Counted from the first letter of the stretch, positions 1-9,061 are shown. The stretch: 64,000 nucleotides of DNA from Candidatus Binatia bacterium (GCA_026004195.1 BPIQ01000001.1:903871-967870), one strand, 5' to 3'. Numbers and translations: made by a program. Notes: generated by a model from the letters alone, not told the origin.

Positions 1-183
1 GAGCTTTCTCCAACCCGACGGCGCGAGCCTCGCCCCGAAGCCGTCCTGCTCGCAAAAATCCGCGGCCACTCGCTCCGGAAAACGTGACTCGGCGACACCG
101 GCCACGCTGCCGAAGACCAGCGCGAGTGCGCAGAAAAGCAGCGCCCTTTCCGCTCGGTACGAGGGCACCCTTTTTCTTGCCAT
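1..183 (-). CDS. N-terminus of exported protein (partial)
   Basis: An open frame reads leftward from ATG at 183 and runs off the window edge after 61 codons. The first residues are basic (MARKRVPSYRAER), followed by a hydrophobic run (ALLFCALALVFGSVAGVA), which is a typical Sec signal peptide. Nothing in the short mature part identifies the family. It is divergent from pyrE with a 60-base gap, so both promoters should lie there. The export prediction is reasonable; the function is unknown. Confidence 0.55.
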   Translation of the reverse strand, partial: MARKRVPSYRAERALLFCALALVFGSVAGVAESRFPERVAADFCEQDGFGARLAPSGWRKL

Positions 184-243
184 GCCGACCCCTGCCTTGC
201 CAGAATCCCCGCGGGTAAGGTACCTGAGGCTCGGAACCTCCGC

Positions 244-831
244 ATGCAAGAGCTCGCCCGAGAACTTTTCCAGGCCGGCGCCGTGCGGTTCGGCGACTTC
301 CAGCTCAAGGACGGCCGAGTCTCTCCGTTCTACCTGGACCTCCGGCTCCTCGTGTCCTACCCGGACGTGCTCCGTCGCGTGGGCAGGATGCTGGTCGAAA
401 AAAGTCGCGGGATCACCTTCGACCGGATCGCAGGCATCCCCTACGCAGGACTGCCCATCGCCGTGGCCATGGCCCTCGAGGGCAATCTCCCGGCCATCTA
501 CCCGCGCAAGGAAACCAAGCAGTACGGGGCGGGACGGGCGGTCGAAGGGGTCCACGCACCGGGAGAACGCGTCCTTCTCGTCGACGACGTGCTGACCACC
601 GGCGGAGCCAAACTCGAAGCTCTCGCCGCCCTCCGCTCCGCCGAGCTCGTCGTCGAAGATCTCCTGGTCGTGGTGGACCGATCCCGGGACCGCGGAGAGG
701 CCCTCGCCCGGGAGGGCATCCGTGTCCACAGGCTCTTTCGCGTCGAGGAGCTCCTCCGAGGTCTCCGCGACGAGGGTCTGATCGGGGAAGGAGAACACGA
801 CCGCGCGCTCTCCTTCGTCCGGGCGGGCTGA
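244..831 (+). CDS. pyrE: orotate phosphoribosyltransferase
   Basis: A 195-residue protein predicted to join orotate and PRPP to give orotidine 5'-phosphate in cytosolic pyrimidine synthesis. The PRPP-binding signature VLLVDDVLTTGGAK lies near residues 112-125, and the N-terminal segment (GAVRFGDFQLKDGRVSPFYLD) is typical of PyrE. Length fits the family. A longer overlapping frame at 182 is a shadow, because the PRPP loop is only in this frame. Other phosphoribosyltransferases share the loop, but the N-terminus favours PyrE. The M16 peptidase gene follows after 33 bases in the same direction. Confidence 0.87.
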   Translation: MQELARELFQAGAVRFGDFQLKDGRVSPFYLDLRLLVSYPDVLRRVGRMLVEKSRGITFDRIAGIPYAGLPIAVAMALEGNLPAIYPRKETKQYGAGRAVEGVHAPGERVLLVDDVLTTGGAKLEALAALRSAELVVEDLLVVVDRSRDRGEALAREGIRVHRLFRVEELLRGLRDEGLIGEGEHDRALSFVRAG

Positions 832-864
832 ATTTCCCGGAAGCCAAGGAAGGGACGAGACACC

Positions 865-2073
865 ATGGCGACCCGAAAACTTTTCCGCGCCCGTCACATG
901 GGCCTTCGGATCGTGTACGAGCACATCCCGGGACCGCTCACGGCCATCGCCCTCGGCGTGCGCGCGGGCTCCCGGTTCGACGGCCGGCACCCGGGCGTCG
1001 CCCACGTCGCCGAACACATGCTGTTCCAGGGAACGCGCTCGATCGACCAGCTCGCCCTCAACCGGCGGGCCGCCGAGCTCGGTGGCGAGCACAACGCCGA
1101 CACGGGCCACGAAGACATCGCCATCACGTTCGAGGTGTTCAACTCCGACGTGGGCGAGGCACTCGAGCTGCTCGCCGAGCAGTTCTACCGGACGACCGTG
1201 GACCCGGCCCGCCTGCGCAAGGAGCTGCGCGTCGTGCTCGACGAGATCCGGGGGCGACTCGACAGCCCGGTGGAATACGCGTACCTCCAGGCCTGGAAGC
1301 AGTTCTTCCGGGGCCCGCTTTCCCACCCGGTCTGCGGCACCGTCCGGAGTGTCCGGGCGCTGCGACCCCGGCACGTCACGGCTTTTCTGCGGAAGCACTT
1401 CGTCCACCGCAACGCCGTACTCGCGGTCGTGGGCGGGGCTTCCCGATCCACCGTGATCGCGCAGGTTCGCAGGATCTTCCGGCACGACGACCACGCCCCG
1501 CCCCCCCTGCCCCCTCCGGTGCGCCCCGGGCGGTCGGGTTTCTGCCGGATCCGCCGCTCGGGAGCCTCCCACTCCTACATCGTGAAGATGATCGAACTCC
1601 CCCTCGTCCCGCGCAAACTCGTGGCCACGGCCGTGGCCCTCGACCTGATCGGGAGCGACCCGGACGGCGAGCTCTTCCAGGCCGTACGGGAGCGCCACGG
1701 TCTCGGGTACGACGTCTCGAGCCATTTCGAGTGGGGTCCCGACTGGGCCGTCGCCATCCTCGGCGCCAGCGCCGGCCGCGGCCAGGGAAACCGGCTCCAT
1801 CGCGTGGTCTCGGAGGTCCTCGAACATTCGGTGACCGAGGGCTTCTCCCCCGACGCGCTGCAGCGCGCCCGCAAGAAGCTCCGCTACCGCTACGCTTCGC
1901 TCGCCGAGAACCGTCTCGAACGAGCCCTCGCCCACGCCGAGGGAACTCTCACGGGGCTTCCTTCGCCCGAATCCATCGAACGCACGGTGCGAAGCCTCGA
2001 GCGCGAAGACATCGAGGCGGCATGGAAAGAAGCGCTGAAAAAGCGCACGCTCACCGTGCTGCTCGACACCTAG
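865..2073 (+). CDS. M16 family zinc peptidase
   Basis: A 402-residue member of the insulinase/processing-peptidase family. The inverted zinc motif HVAEH (His47, Glu50, His51) is intact, and a downstream KELRVVLDEI segment supplies the usual third ligand region. The length matches the single-chain, two-domain bacterial M16B type (about 400-430). No signal peptide is visible, so it is probably cytosolic or works with a partner. A purine-rich AAGGAAGGGA stretch precedes the ATG. Its stop overlaps the stop of the convergent PPOX gene by a few bases. The substrate cannot be told from sequence. Confidence 0.85.
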   Translation: MATRKLFRARHMGLRIVYEHIPGPLTAIALGVRAGSRFDGRHPGVAHVAEHMLFQGTRSIDQLALNRRAAELGGEHNADTGHEDIAITFEVFNSDVGEALELLAEQFYRTTVDPARLRKELRVVLDEIRGRLDSPVEYAYLQAWKQFFRGPLSHPVCGTVRSVRALRPRHVTAFLRKHFVHRNAVLAVVGGASRSTVIAQVRRIFRHDDHAPPPLPPPVRPGRSGFCRIRRSGASHSYIVKMIELPLVPRKLVATAVALDLIGSDPDGELFQAVRERHGLGYDVSSHFEWGPDWAVAILGASAGRGQGNRLHRVVSEVLEHSVTEGFSPDALQRARKKLRYRYASLAENRLERALAHAEGTLTGLPSPESIERTVRSLEREDIEAAWKEALKKRTLTVLLDT

Positions 2074-2630
2074 GGCGGTTTCGGCTCCACGGTCTTGGCC
2101 GTCCTCCTGCGGCGAGAACGCGGAAGCGACTCCTTCTCCCCTCGCCTCGCCCGCGCGCGTGCGCGAGGAGCCTCGCCCGTCTTCGGGCCTCCGGCGCTCC
2201 AGGTGTGGACCTTTTCCACTTCGATCCGAACGACCGGGTTGCGGGAGAACTCGAGCGGCATGCGCCGATACTGCGGGTAGCGCCGTCGGAGAAGAGCCAC
2301 GGCCCGCCGCCACTCGCGCGCTTCGCGGACCGGAGCGGCCCGCCCCCGAACGAGCACGTACGCCAACCGATCCCAGTCCTCGTCGTAGAAATCCACGAGG
2401 AAGGCGACGCGGGGGTTCTCCGCGATGTTCCGCAGCCGGCGCAGGCCGGTGCGGGTCCGCTTGGGTTTTTCGTCCACGACGAAGTAGATGCGCCGGCCCG
2501 ATCGCGCGAAGCACAGGGGAACCACGTGCGGCTCGCCCCGGCGGGAGCTCGTCGCGAGACGGGCCACGCGTGCGCCGTCGATCCGCTTACGCGCGTCCTC
2601 GGACAGGGACGTCTTCGGGGAGCGTGCCAT
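2070..2630 (-). CDS. PPOX-class FMN/F420-binding split-barrel protein
   Basis: A 186-residue protein resembling pyridoxamine-5'-phosphate-oxidase-like proteins that use FMN or F420. Supporting segments are RVARLATSSRRGEPHVVPL, the strand YFVVDEKPKRTR, and NPRVAFLVDFYDEDWDRLAY, characteristic of the small F420-dependent PPOX subfamily. The C-terminal third is rich in Arg and Lys and looks disordered. The gene starts inside the 3' end of the upstream metallo-beta-lactamase gene (44-base overlap), so the two are probably co-transcribed. Cofactor choice is inferred. Confidence 0.7.
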   Translation of the reverse strand: MARSPKTSLSEDARKRIDGARVARLATSSRRGEPHVVPLCFARSGRRIYFVVDEKPKRTRTGLRRLRNIAENPRVAFLVDFYDEDWDRLAYVLVRGRAAPVREAREWRRAVALLRRRYPQYRRMPLEFSRNPVVRIEVEKVHTWSAGGPKTGEAPRARARARRGEKESLPRSRRRRTAKTVEPKPP

Positions 2631-3618
2631 CGAAGGCCGCCTGCGCCTCGTTCCTCAGCCGCTCGGGCTCTCCGTCGTACCGCGGGGAGAAGTGGAACAC
2701 TTCGAGCCGCCGGACTCCGGCGAGCCGCGCGAGCGTGCCGGCTTGCCGGGCCGTCATGTGGTAGCGACGAGTGGCCTGCTCCCGGTCCGCGTCGACGAAG
2801 AGCGATTCGCAGAAAAAGAGGTCCGCCCCGCGCACGAGCTCGACGACCCGCGCCACGTTTTCTTCCGAGAAGAGCGCGTCCGTCACGTAGGCGATTTTCT
2901 GGCCCGGCGTCTCCCGCAAGAGCCGATCCCGCAACTCTCCGAGGCGGAACGTCCTCTTTTCTTTCCTCCCTTCCTTCGTCCATTCGGCGACGATTTCGGT
3001 CTCGGGGGCTTCCCCCTTGCGCACCGCGTCCTTCAGGCGGTTGAGCCAGGGACCGGGAGGCACGCCGAGCCGCGCGAGCTCGTCGGTGCGCACGTTGAGG
3101 TGCGTGTCCTCCTCGAGCGCGAAAGCCAGGCAGTCGATCCGGTGGTCGAGGTGCGTGGCTCGCACGCGGTATCCGGGTTCCCGCAGCAGCGTGCCCTCGA
3201 AGGGGACGACGTCCAGTTCTTCCGCCGCGAACGCTTTCCGGGCCGCGAAGCGGACCCGCCGCACGCGGTCGCGTCCCACGTCGTGGACGTCGAGGACGAG
3301 GGGATAGCTCTCCACGAGGTTCCACGTATAGCCCCGGAGCTTGCCGGCGACGTTCTCGACGATCCCCCAGGGGCCGTAGAGGTCGACCCGTTTTTCCCGC
3401 GCGAGAAACAGGCGCAGGAAGTGGTCGAATCCGATGAAATGGTCCATGTGCGTGTGGGAAACGAAAACGGCGCGGACCTTGAGTAGCTCGGCGGCCGGGA
3501 AACGATCGAGACGGCCGAGGTCGAAAAGAAGCGCTTTTCCCGTCCAGCGGAGAGCCACGAAAAGCCCCGGGTCTCCGAAGGGACCGTTGACCAGCCGTGC
3601 TTGGAAGGCGGATTTCAC
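2587..3618 (-). CDS. metallo-beta-lactamase fold (RNase Z-like) hydrolase
   Basis: About 343 residues with the zinc motif SHTHMDHFIGFDHF near residue 60 and later conserved His and Asp residues (THLDHRI, YVTDALF, FHFSPRYDG), an arrangement close to RNase Z/ElaC-type proteins. The frame stays open far upstream to 4440, but that part opposes the porin gene and has no homology. The GTG at 3618 (VKSAFQARLVNGPFGDPG) sits just before the first conserved strand. The region between motifs is longer than in true tRNase Z, so another phosphodiesterase activity is possible. It overlaps the PPOX gene downstream. Confidence 0.72.
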   Translation of the reverse strand: MKSAFQARLVNGPFGDPGLFVALRWTGKALLFDLGRLDRFPAAELLKVRAVFVSHTHMDHFIGFDHFLRLFLAREKRVDLYGPWGIVENVAGKLRGYTWNLVESYPLVLDVHDVGRDRVRRVRFAARKAFAAEELDVVPFEGTLLREPGYRVRATHLDHRIDCLAFALEEDTHLNVRTDELARLGVPPGPWLNRLKDAVRKGEAPETEIVAEWTKEGRKEKRTFRLGELRDRLLRETPGQKIAYVTDALFSEENVARVVELVRGADLFFCESLFVDADREQATRRYHMTARQAGTLARLAGVRRLEVFHFSPRYDGEPERLRNEAQAAFDGTLPEDVPVRGRA

Positions 3619-3792
3619 GCGGGCGATTTTGGCGGAATCCCGGAGACCCCGCAAAGCTCGTGGCGTCGGGGTGCCGCCGCCCTTTCGGCCGGACGACGGA
3701 AGCGGGGGTGGGACACGTTCCGCGAGCTGCGGTTGACAGCCGCGGATGGCCTCGGTAAGCGAGCGCGGTCCACCCGAGAGAAGACGAAGACG

Positions 3793-3987
3793 ATGCGTGG
3801 GGCAGCGATCCGGTGGGTCCGTGCAGGCCTTGCAGGCCTGCGGGTGGCCGCTTTCGTGGGCTTTCTGGGAGGAGGAGTGGCGGGGTGCGGCGAAGAGGAC
3901 ATCGAGGTAGGCGGGGAAATTCCCCCTCCCGTCGCGATCCCGACCGAGACTCCCGACACGGGGAACGATGGGGAGGAAGAATTCTAG
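3793..3987 (+). CDS. small putative lipoprotein
   Basis: A 64-residue product starting MRGAAIRWVRAG, with a hydrophobic stretch (AAFVGFLGGGVAGC) ending in a lipobox-like VAGC. The mature part is a short acidic, Pro-rich tail (GEEDIEVGGEIPPP) that could tether to the outer membrane. Its end overlaps the start of the porin gene by 20 bases, suggesting coupling. The frame stays open to 3601, but the lipoprotein-like signal favours ATG 3793. No family is recognised. Confidence 0.45.
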   Translation: MRGAAIRWVRAGLAGLRVAAFVGFLGGGVAGCGEEDIEVGGEIPPPVAIPTETPDTGNDGEEEF

Positions 3988-5542
3988 AGTCGCGTTCCCT
4001 GCGGTCTCGTCCCGATCCGCATCCGCCGCCTGGCTCGCCGTCTTTCTCTTCTTGCCCTTTCTCGGCGCGAGCGAAAGCCTGGCCTTCCGGGCGACCGTGG
4101 GCGGGAAAACCGTAGACCTGGACGGGACGCTCGAGTTCCGCGAGGTTTTCGAGGTCGACGAGGCGACGCCCGAAGACCGCACACTCGAGCGGCTGCGCCT
4201 CCGTGTGGGCGTCGACTGGGCCGAGTGGCTCTCGTTCGACTCGACGACGGTCGTCTCCCACGGCGGTCCCGTCGGTGGTGCCACGGGCGGGGGAATCTTC
4301 GACCTGGACGATGCCTTCCAGGACCTCGACCCGAGCGTGGACATCGACGAGGCGTTTTTGGATTTCCGGTTCGGCGCCCTGCTGGTACGCGCCGGAAAGC
4401 AGAAGTTTTTCTGGGGGAAGCTCGACCGCGAGCAGCCCAACGACCTCCTGAATCCCCGCCGCTTCGACGACCCCGTCCTGCGCGAAGCCGAGGAGCGGAA
4501 GATCGGCGTGCCCGCGTTGAGCTTCGACTACGCCTTCCCCACCCGCTCCTGGCTTCCCGAAGAAACGCGTGTCGTCCTCGCCTGGGTACCGGCCTACGTG
4601 CCCTTCCGCCTCCCGAGGCCCGGAAGCCGCTGGTTCCCCCCGGCCGCCGAACCGCGGCAGGCCTTTTCCCTGCCCCCGGGCTTTTTTTCCCTGCCCGACG
4701 GCTCGCCCTCCCCGGCGCTCGAGATACCGCTCGAACTCCAGGTGCGGAACGTTTCCCCTCCCGCGCGAACGTTGGAGAACGGGAGCTTCGGTCTCCGACT
4801 TTCCGGTTTCACCCGCGGGGTGGACTTCGCGCTCTACTTCTTCCGCGGCTTCGACAACCGCCCTGCCGTTGCGCTGCGCTCCGAAGCGTCCCTGCCCGAG
4901 GGTCTCCCGTCCTTCGACCCCTCGCTCGTGACCGCGCGAAACGTCATCGAGCCCGTCTTCCGCCGTGTGGAGGCGTGGGGGGGCGACGCGGCCTACACGC
5001 TCGGCGACGTCACGCTGCGGGCCGAAGCCGCGTACGTGCGGGGGCGTCCCTTCGTTCGCGACCTTCGCTTTCTTTTGCGCGACCCGGCGGTACTCCGAAG
5101 CGAAATCGAACGAGTCTTCGGGCTTTTCGCGAGCGGTGCCACGCGCGTCGAGGTACGCCTCCCTCCCTCGTTCGTCGAGAAGGACAGCGTCGAGTGGGGC
5201 GTGGGCGGTGACTACCTCTACGAAGGCTGGTTTTTTCTCCTCCAGTTCAACCAGACCGACATCCTGCGAAACGAGGTCGACCTGCTGCTCGAAGACGTCG
5301 AAACCCGGGTCACCGCGGAAGTGCGAAAAAACTTCTGGCGGGATCGCGTCCGGATCCGTCTGGTGGGCTTCCACGGAATCGAGGGCGACTACACGGCGTG
5401 GCTGCCACGAATCTCGTACTTCCCCCGGGACTGGATCGAGATCCAGGGAGGCTACGTCGCGCTCTTCGGCCGCACGAGCTCGGTTCTCGGCCAGTTCAAG
5501 GATCACGACCAGGGCTACGTGCTCGTGCGGGTCGAATTCTGA
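3968..5542 (+). CDS. outer-membrane porin-like beta-barrel (DUF1302-like)
   Basis: A 524-residue protein with a signal peptide (hydrophobic WLAVFLFLPFLGASESLA) followed by alternating amphipathic strands and a terminal aromatic (VLVRVEF), typical of outer-membrane barrels. Segments such as IDEAFLDFRFGALLVRAGKQ and WGKLDREQPNDLLNPRRF resemble the DUF1302/alginate-export-type barrels found in lipid- and hydrocarbon-using Proteobacteria. Substrate is unknown. A bulged hairpin followed by T-rich sequence lies directly after the stop. Confidence 0.65.
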   Translation: MGRKNSRVAFPAVSSRSASAAWLAVFLFLPFLGASESLAFRATVGGKTVDLDGTLEFREVFEVDEATPEDRTLERLRLRVGVDWAEWLSFDSTTVVSHGGPVGGATGGGIFDLDDAFQDLDPSVDIDEAFLDFRFGALLVRAGKQKFFWGKLDREQPNDLLNPRRFDDPVLREAEERKIGVPALSFDYAFPTRSWLPEETRVVLAWVPAYVPFRLPRPGSRWFPPAAEPRQAFSLPPGFFSLPDGSPSPALEIPLELQVRNVSPPARTLENGSFGLRLSGFTRGVDFALYFFRGFDNRPAVALRSEASLPEGLPSFDPSLVTARNVIEPVFRRVEAWGGDAAYTLGDVTLRAEAAYVRGRPFVRDLRFLLRDPAVLRSEIERVFGLFASGATRVEVRLPPSFVEKDSVEWGVGGDYLYEGWFFLLQFNQTDILRNEVDLLLEDVETRVTAEVRKNFWRDRVRIRLVGFHGIEGDYTAWLPRISYFPRDWIEIQGGYVALFGRTSSVLGQFKDHDQGYVLVRVEF

Positions 5543-5550
5543 GGACTTTT

Positions 5551-5590
5551 CTCGGGCGCGCATTCGGACAAGAATGCGCCCGAGTTGTTT
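5551..5590 (+). terminator. probable intrinsic terminator after porin gene
   Basis: CTCGGGC...GCATTC pairs with GAATGC GCCCGAG (about 13 pairs with a 2-base bulge, 6-base loop), followed by TTGTTT. It lies nine bases after the porin stop and just before the aldehyde dehydrogenase start. The T-run is imperfect, so termination may be partial. Confidence 0.5.
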
Positions 5591-5605
5591 CGCGAGGCAG
5601 GTCCG

Positions 5606-7075
5606 ATGAACGAGAAAAAGGCGTACCGAATCTTCGTCGACGGCGAGTGGCGCGAAGCGAGCGGCGGCCGGACCTATCCCGTGGTGAACCCCGCCACCGA
5701 AGAGGTCCTGGCGCACGTGCCCGACGCTTCCCCGGAGGACATGGATCGCGCGATCCGTGCGGCGCGGCGTGCTTTCGACGAAGGCCCGTGGCGCAAGACC
5801 ACGCCGGAGGACCGTGCGCGGATCCTCCGCCGCATCGTCGACGGACTCGAGCGGCGCAAAGAAGAGTTCCGGCACCTGCTCGTCGCGAACGCGGGGGCGA
5901 CGTACGTGACCCACTACATCCAGCTCGACGTCGCCATCCGCATCCTCGCCCACTACGCCGAGCTCGCGGTCAAGTTTCCGTTCGAGGAGCCGCTACCTCC
6001 CGCCACCTTCGACAACCCGATGTATCCCGGAGTCACGAGCGCGCTCCTCGTCCGCCAGCCCGTGGGCGTGTGCGGGCTCGTGCCGGCGTGGAACTTCCCC
6101 CTCTTCCTCACCCTGCAGAAGCTCGGGCCGGCTCTCGGCGCCGGATGCACGGTCGTCGTCAAGCCCTCGCCTTTCGTGCCGCTCGTCGACCTCACGCTCG
6201 CCGAAATCGTCGCGGAGTGCGATCTCCCGAAGGGAGTCTACAACCTCGTCGTGGGGGAAAGCCCCGAACTCGGGGCTCGGCTGGTCGAAAGCCCGCTCGT
6301 CGACAAGATCAGCTTCACGGGCAGCGCGGCCACGGGAAAGAAAATCATGGCCGCGGCCGCGCCGACCTTGAAGCGCGTCCACCTCGAACTCGGCGGGAAG
6401 TCGGCGGCGATCGTTCTGGACGACTCCCAGCTCGACGCCTGGGTGATGGCGACGTCGAGCCCGAGCTTTTTCCACGCGGGACAGGGTTGCGCCATGTGCA
6501 CGCGCGTGCTCGTCCCGAAGCGCCTCCACGACACCTTCACTTCCAAGGTCGTCGACTTCCTCCGGTCCACGGTCCGACCGGGAGACCCTGCCGATCCCTC
6601 GACGCTGCTCGGTCCCGTCATCCGGGAGGAACGCCGGCGGAAGATCGAGGAGTACATCCGTAGCGGCGAGCGAGAGGGCGCGAGACTCGCCACCGGGGGG
6701 AAAAGACCCGAGGACCGGCCGAAGGGATATTTTCTCGAGCCGACCGTCTTTTGCGACGTGAGAAACACCATGACGATCGCCCGCGAGGAAATCTTCGGGC
6801 CCGTGCTCGCCATCCTGCCTTTCGAAGACGAAGAAGAGGCGATCCGGATCGCCAACGACTCGCCGTACGGACTCGGGGGGGCGATCTATGCGAGCGACAC
6901 CGCCAAGGCCATCGAGCTCGCCAAGCGGATCCGAACCGGCACGGTGAACATCAACGGCGGGGTGACCCTCCTCGACGCTCCGTTCGGCGGTTTCAAGGAA
7001 AGCGGGATCGGGCGAGAGGGCGGGATCTGGAGCTTCTACGAATACACGGAGATGCAGACCATCGCCTGGAAGTAG
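5606..7075 (+). CDS. NAD(P)-dependent aldehyde dehydrogenase
   Basis: A 489-residue ALDH-superfamily enzyme that would oxidise an aldehyde to its acid. Visible landmarks are the cofactor-binding segment GLVPAWNFPLFLTLQKLGPA, the GSAATG loop (FTGSAATGKK), the catalytic Glu in LELGGKSA, the nucleophilic Cys in GQGCAMC, and a late EEIFGPVL motif. The ATG at 5606 gives the normal N-terminus (MNEKKAYRIFVDGEW); an in-frame upstream ATG would add seven residues. The substrate cannot be assigned. Confidence 0.9.
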   Translation: MNEKKAYRIFVDGEWREASGGRTYPVVNPATEEVLAHVPDASPEDMDRAIRAARRAFDEGPWRKTTPEDRARILRRIVDGLERRKEEFRHLLVANAGATYVTHYIQLDVAIRILAHYAELAVKFPFEEPLPPATFDNPMYPGVTSALLVRQPVGVCGLVPAWNFPLFLTLQKLGPALGAGCTVVVKPSPFVPLVDLTLAEIVAECDLPKGVYNLVVGESPELGARLVESPLVDKISFTGSAATGKKIMAAAAPTLKRVHLELGGKSAAIVLDDSQLDAWVMATSSPSFFHAGQGCAMCTRVLVPKRLHDTFTSKVVDFLRSTVRPGDPADPSTLLGPVIREERRRKIEEYIRSGEREGARLATGGKRPEDRPKGYFLEPTVFCDVRNTMTIAREEIFGPVLAILPFEDEEEAIRIANDSPYGLGGAIYASDTAKAIELAKRIRTGTVNINGGVTLLDAPFGGFKESGIGREGGIWSFYEYTEMQTIAWK

Positions 7076-7081
7076 GTCGCT

Positions 7082-7294
7082 TCACTCCCTGGCGACCAGG
7101 GCTTCGAGGAGTTCGGCGAGAACCCGTACCCGCCGTGCGTGGAACGGGCGCTCGTGGGGCGGGCACTCGTCGTAGAGGGCGAGCGCGGCCCGCAGGTTGA
7201 GCTCCACGATTTCCCGGCAACGACGCGTGAGCTCGCGCGCTCTGCGTTCCCTCCGCAGCCGCAGGATGTCGGCAAACGAGACGATTTCGGCCAT
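7082..7294 (-). CDS. small conserved-looking hypothetical protein
   Basis: A 70-residue, largely helical, charge-rich protein (MAEIVSFADILRLRRERRA...). No motif or family is recognised. It begins 12 bases after the stop of the TrmJ-like gene on the same strand and ends just past the convergent aldehyde dehydrogenase stop, which fits a real downstream gene of a two-gene operon. Two Cys residues (RRCREI, YDECPP) are present but form no known site. Confidence 0.45.
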   Translation of the reverse strand: MAEIVSFADILRLRRERRARELTRRCREIVELNLRAALALYDECPPHERPFHARRVRVLAELLEALVARE

Positions 7295-7306
7295 CGATCC
7301 CCCGTC

Positions 7307-8071
7307 TCACTTCAGCCGCAGCCCGGCCGCCCGCTTGCGCTCGGCCACCTCCCTGCCCCCTCGGGCGAACCAGAGGATCTGCCTTGCCAGGCCGAGAAAA
7401 ATCCTCACCTCGCGCTCCTCGAGCGTCGTTCTACCAAAAAGCTGCCGGAGCGCCAGCACGATGTGGTCGGGGTTTTCCTCGTGGAGAAAGCCGATCTCGA
7501 GCAACGCCTGCCGGAGCTCGCCGTACATCCGCTCGAGCAGTTCGCTCGGCACGGGACGGGTCTCGGCCGGACGAAAGGCTCCTTCCCGAGAAGCCAGGAA
7601 GAGCTCGTAGGCACAGATGGCGACGGCGTGTGCGAGATTGAGAGAGGAGTATTCCGGCGAGGCCGGGATCGTCAGCAGCTCCGAGCAGTACGGGATGTCC
7701 TCGTTCGTGAGCCCCCGGTCCTCGGGCCCGAAAACCAGCGCGACGGGGCCCCCCGCCGCGTACGAGAGAATACGTGGCGCGAGCTCCCGCGGGCTCCGGG
7801 CCCCTCGCCGATACCGCCCCGCACGTGCCGTCGTGCCCACGACGAAACGGCAATCGGCAACCGCCTCGCCGAGGCTCCGGACCCGCCGCGCCGCATCGAG
7901 GACGTCCCGTGCGTGCACGGCCCGAAAGCGAGCACGGGGAGAGAAAAGGGGCGCCGGCTCGACCAGAACGAGCTCGCGGAGCCCCATGTTCTTCATGATG
8001 CGCGCGACCGCCCCCACGTTCCCCGCCTCGATGGGGCGGACGAGGACGATCCGGACGTTTTCGAGCGGCAT
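7307..8071 (-). CDS. trmJ: SpoU/TrmJ-type tRNA 2'-O-methyltransferase
   Basis: A 254-residue SPOUT-fold RNA methyltransferase. The N-terminus VRIVLVRPIEAGNVGAVAR is motif 1, VALVFGPEDRGL is motif 2, and IPASPEYSSLNLAHAVAI is motif 3, which together form the knotted SAM site. The domain order and helical C-terminal extension match TrmJ, which methylates position 32 of some tRNAs. ATG 8071 was chosen because motif 1 follows directly; the open frame upstream has no similarity. TrmL or another SpoU member cannot be fully excluded. Confidence 0.82.
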   Translation of the reverse strand: MPLENVRIVLVRPIEAGNVGAVARIMKNMGLRELVLVEPAPLFSPRARFRAVHARDVLDAARRVRSLGEAVADCRFVVGTTARAGRYRRGARSPRELAPRILSYAAGGPVALVFGPEDRGLTNEDIPYCSELLTIPASPEYSSLNLAHAVAICAYELFLASREGAFRPAETRPVPSELLERMYGELRQALLEIGFLHEENPDHIVLALRQLFGRTTLEEREVRIFLGLARQILWFARGGREVAERKRAAGLRLK

Positions 8072-8162
8072 GCCTCCGGAGACTACCACGAAACGGGCGG
8101 CTCCTCGAAAGAACCCCGCGCTCGTTGCCCCCGGTTCGCCCTTCTGGTTCGATGGAAGGCCG

Positions 8163-9056
8163 ATGCCGACGAAACCGCTCGACATTCCGCCCATGCGCGT
8201 CGACCACGTGTCGATCGCCGTGCCGGATCTCGAAGAAGCCCTCGGATTTTTCCGCCGCCACTTCCCCGTCGTGATGCGGACGGAAAAACGCCCGGGCTAC
8301 ACTCCGGATTTCTTCTGGTGCGACTTCTACGTCGGGAACTTCGTTTTCGAGTTGATCGAGCCTCGTGGCTCCGGGAGCTTCGTCGAGCGCTTTCTCGCCC
8401 GACGCGGCCCGGGACTCCACCACTGGTCGCTCGAAGTCGAGCGGCTCGACCCCTACCTGGAAAGCCTCGAACGCGAAGGCCTCCGGATCGTCGACCGTTT
8501 CGAAGCCGGCCCGGAAATCCGGACGGCGTTTCTCTCCCCCCGCAGCGCCTTCGGCGTCCTCGTACAGTTCTGGCAGGTTCCGAAGCCGGCCCTGCCCGAG
8601 CGACCCGAGATCGCCGAATTCCGACTCCGAAGCGGCGAGACGGTCCGAATGCGCGTGGACCACGTCTCCCTTGCCGTCCGCGACATCGAGCGGGCACTCG
8701 GGTTCTTTTCCCGCTACTTCCCCTTTCGGCTCCGCCGCGAACCCCACCTCTCCTGGGACCGGACTTTCTCGATCGCGAGTTTCTACGTCAACGGTTACAA
8801 GGTCGAACTCGTCTCCCCCCTGCCCGGCCGACGGAGCTTTCTCGACCGTTTCCTCGAACGGCGAGGCGAAGGCTTCCACCACGTCTCCATCGACATCGAC
8901 CGGCTCGACCCTTACGTGGCCGAGCTCGAAGCCGCCGGCGTTCGGGTGGTGGACCGGGCGGAGCTTCCGGGCGGCGTGAAAACCGCCTTCCTCTCGCCGC
9001 GGAGCGCTTTCGGCGTGCTCGTCCAGCTCTGGCAGGGACCGGAGTTCCGGAGCTGA
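8163..9056 (+). CDS. tandem VOC-fold (glyoxalase/epimerase-like) protein
   Basis: A 297-residue protein made of two similar halves. Each half opens with MRVDHVS(I/L)AV, contains HHWSLEVERLDPY or HHVSIDIDRLDPY, and ends with the near-identical RTAFLSPRSAFGVLVQFWQ / KTAFLSPRSAFGVLVQLWQ. Each half is a full vicinal-oxygen-chelate module with candidate metal His residues, like methylmalonyl-CoA epimerase or 4-hydroxyphenylpyruvate dioxygenase. The repeat indicates an internal duplication. Start ATG 8163 gives a short lead before the first domain. Chemistry is unknown. Confidence 0.75.
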   Translation: MPTKPLDIPPMRVDHVSIAVPDLEEALGFFRRHFPVVMRTEKRPGYTPDFFWCDFYVGNFVFELIEPRGSGSFVERFLARRGPGLHHWSLEVERLDPYLESLEREGLRIVDRFEAGPEIRTAFLSPRSAFGVLVQFWQVPKPALPERPEIAEFRLRSGETVRMRVDHVSLAVRDIERALGFFSRYFPFRLRREPHLSWDRTFSIASFYVNGYKVELVSPLPGRRSFLDRFLERRGEGFHHVSIDIDRLDPYVAELEAAGVRVVDRAELPGGVKTAFLSPRSAFGVLVQLWQGPEFRS

Positions 9057-9061
9057 CGCGG

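Noticed and set aside
2051-5953. Open frame of 1,300 codons on the minus strand
   Set aside because: It crosses the porin, MBL and PPOX loci in an antisense or wrong frame, and its residues are Arg/Gly/Pro-rich shadow sequence.
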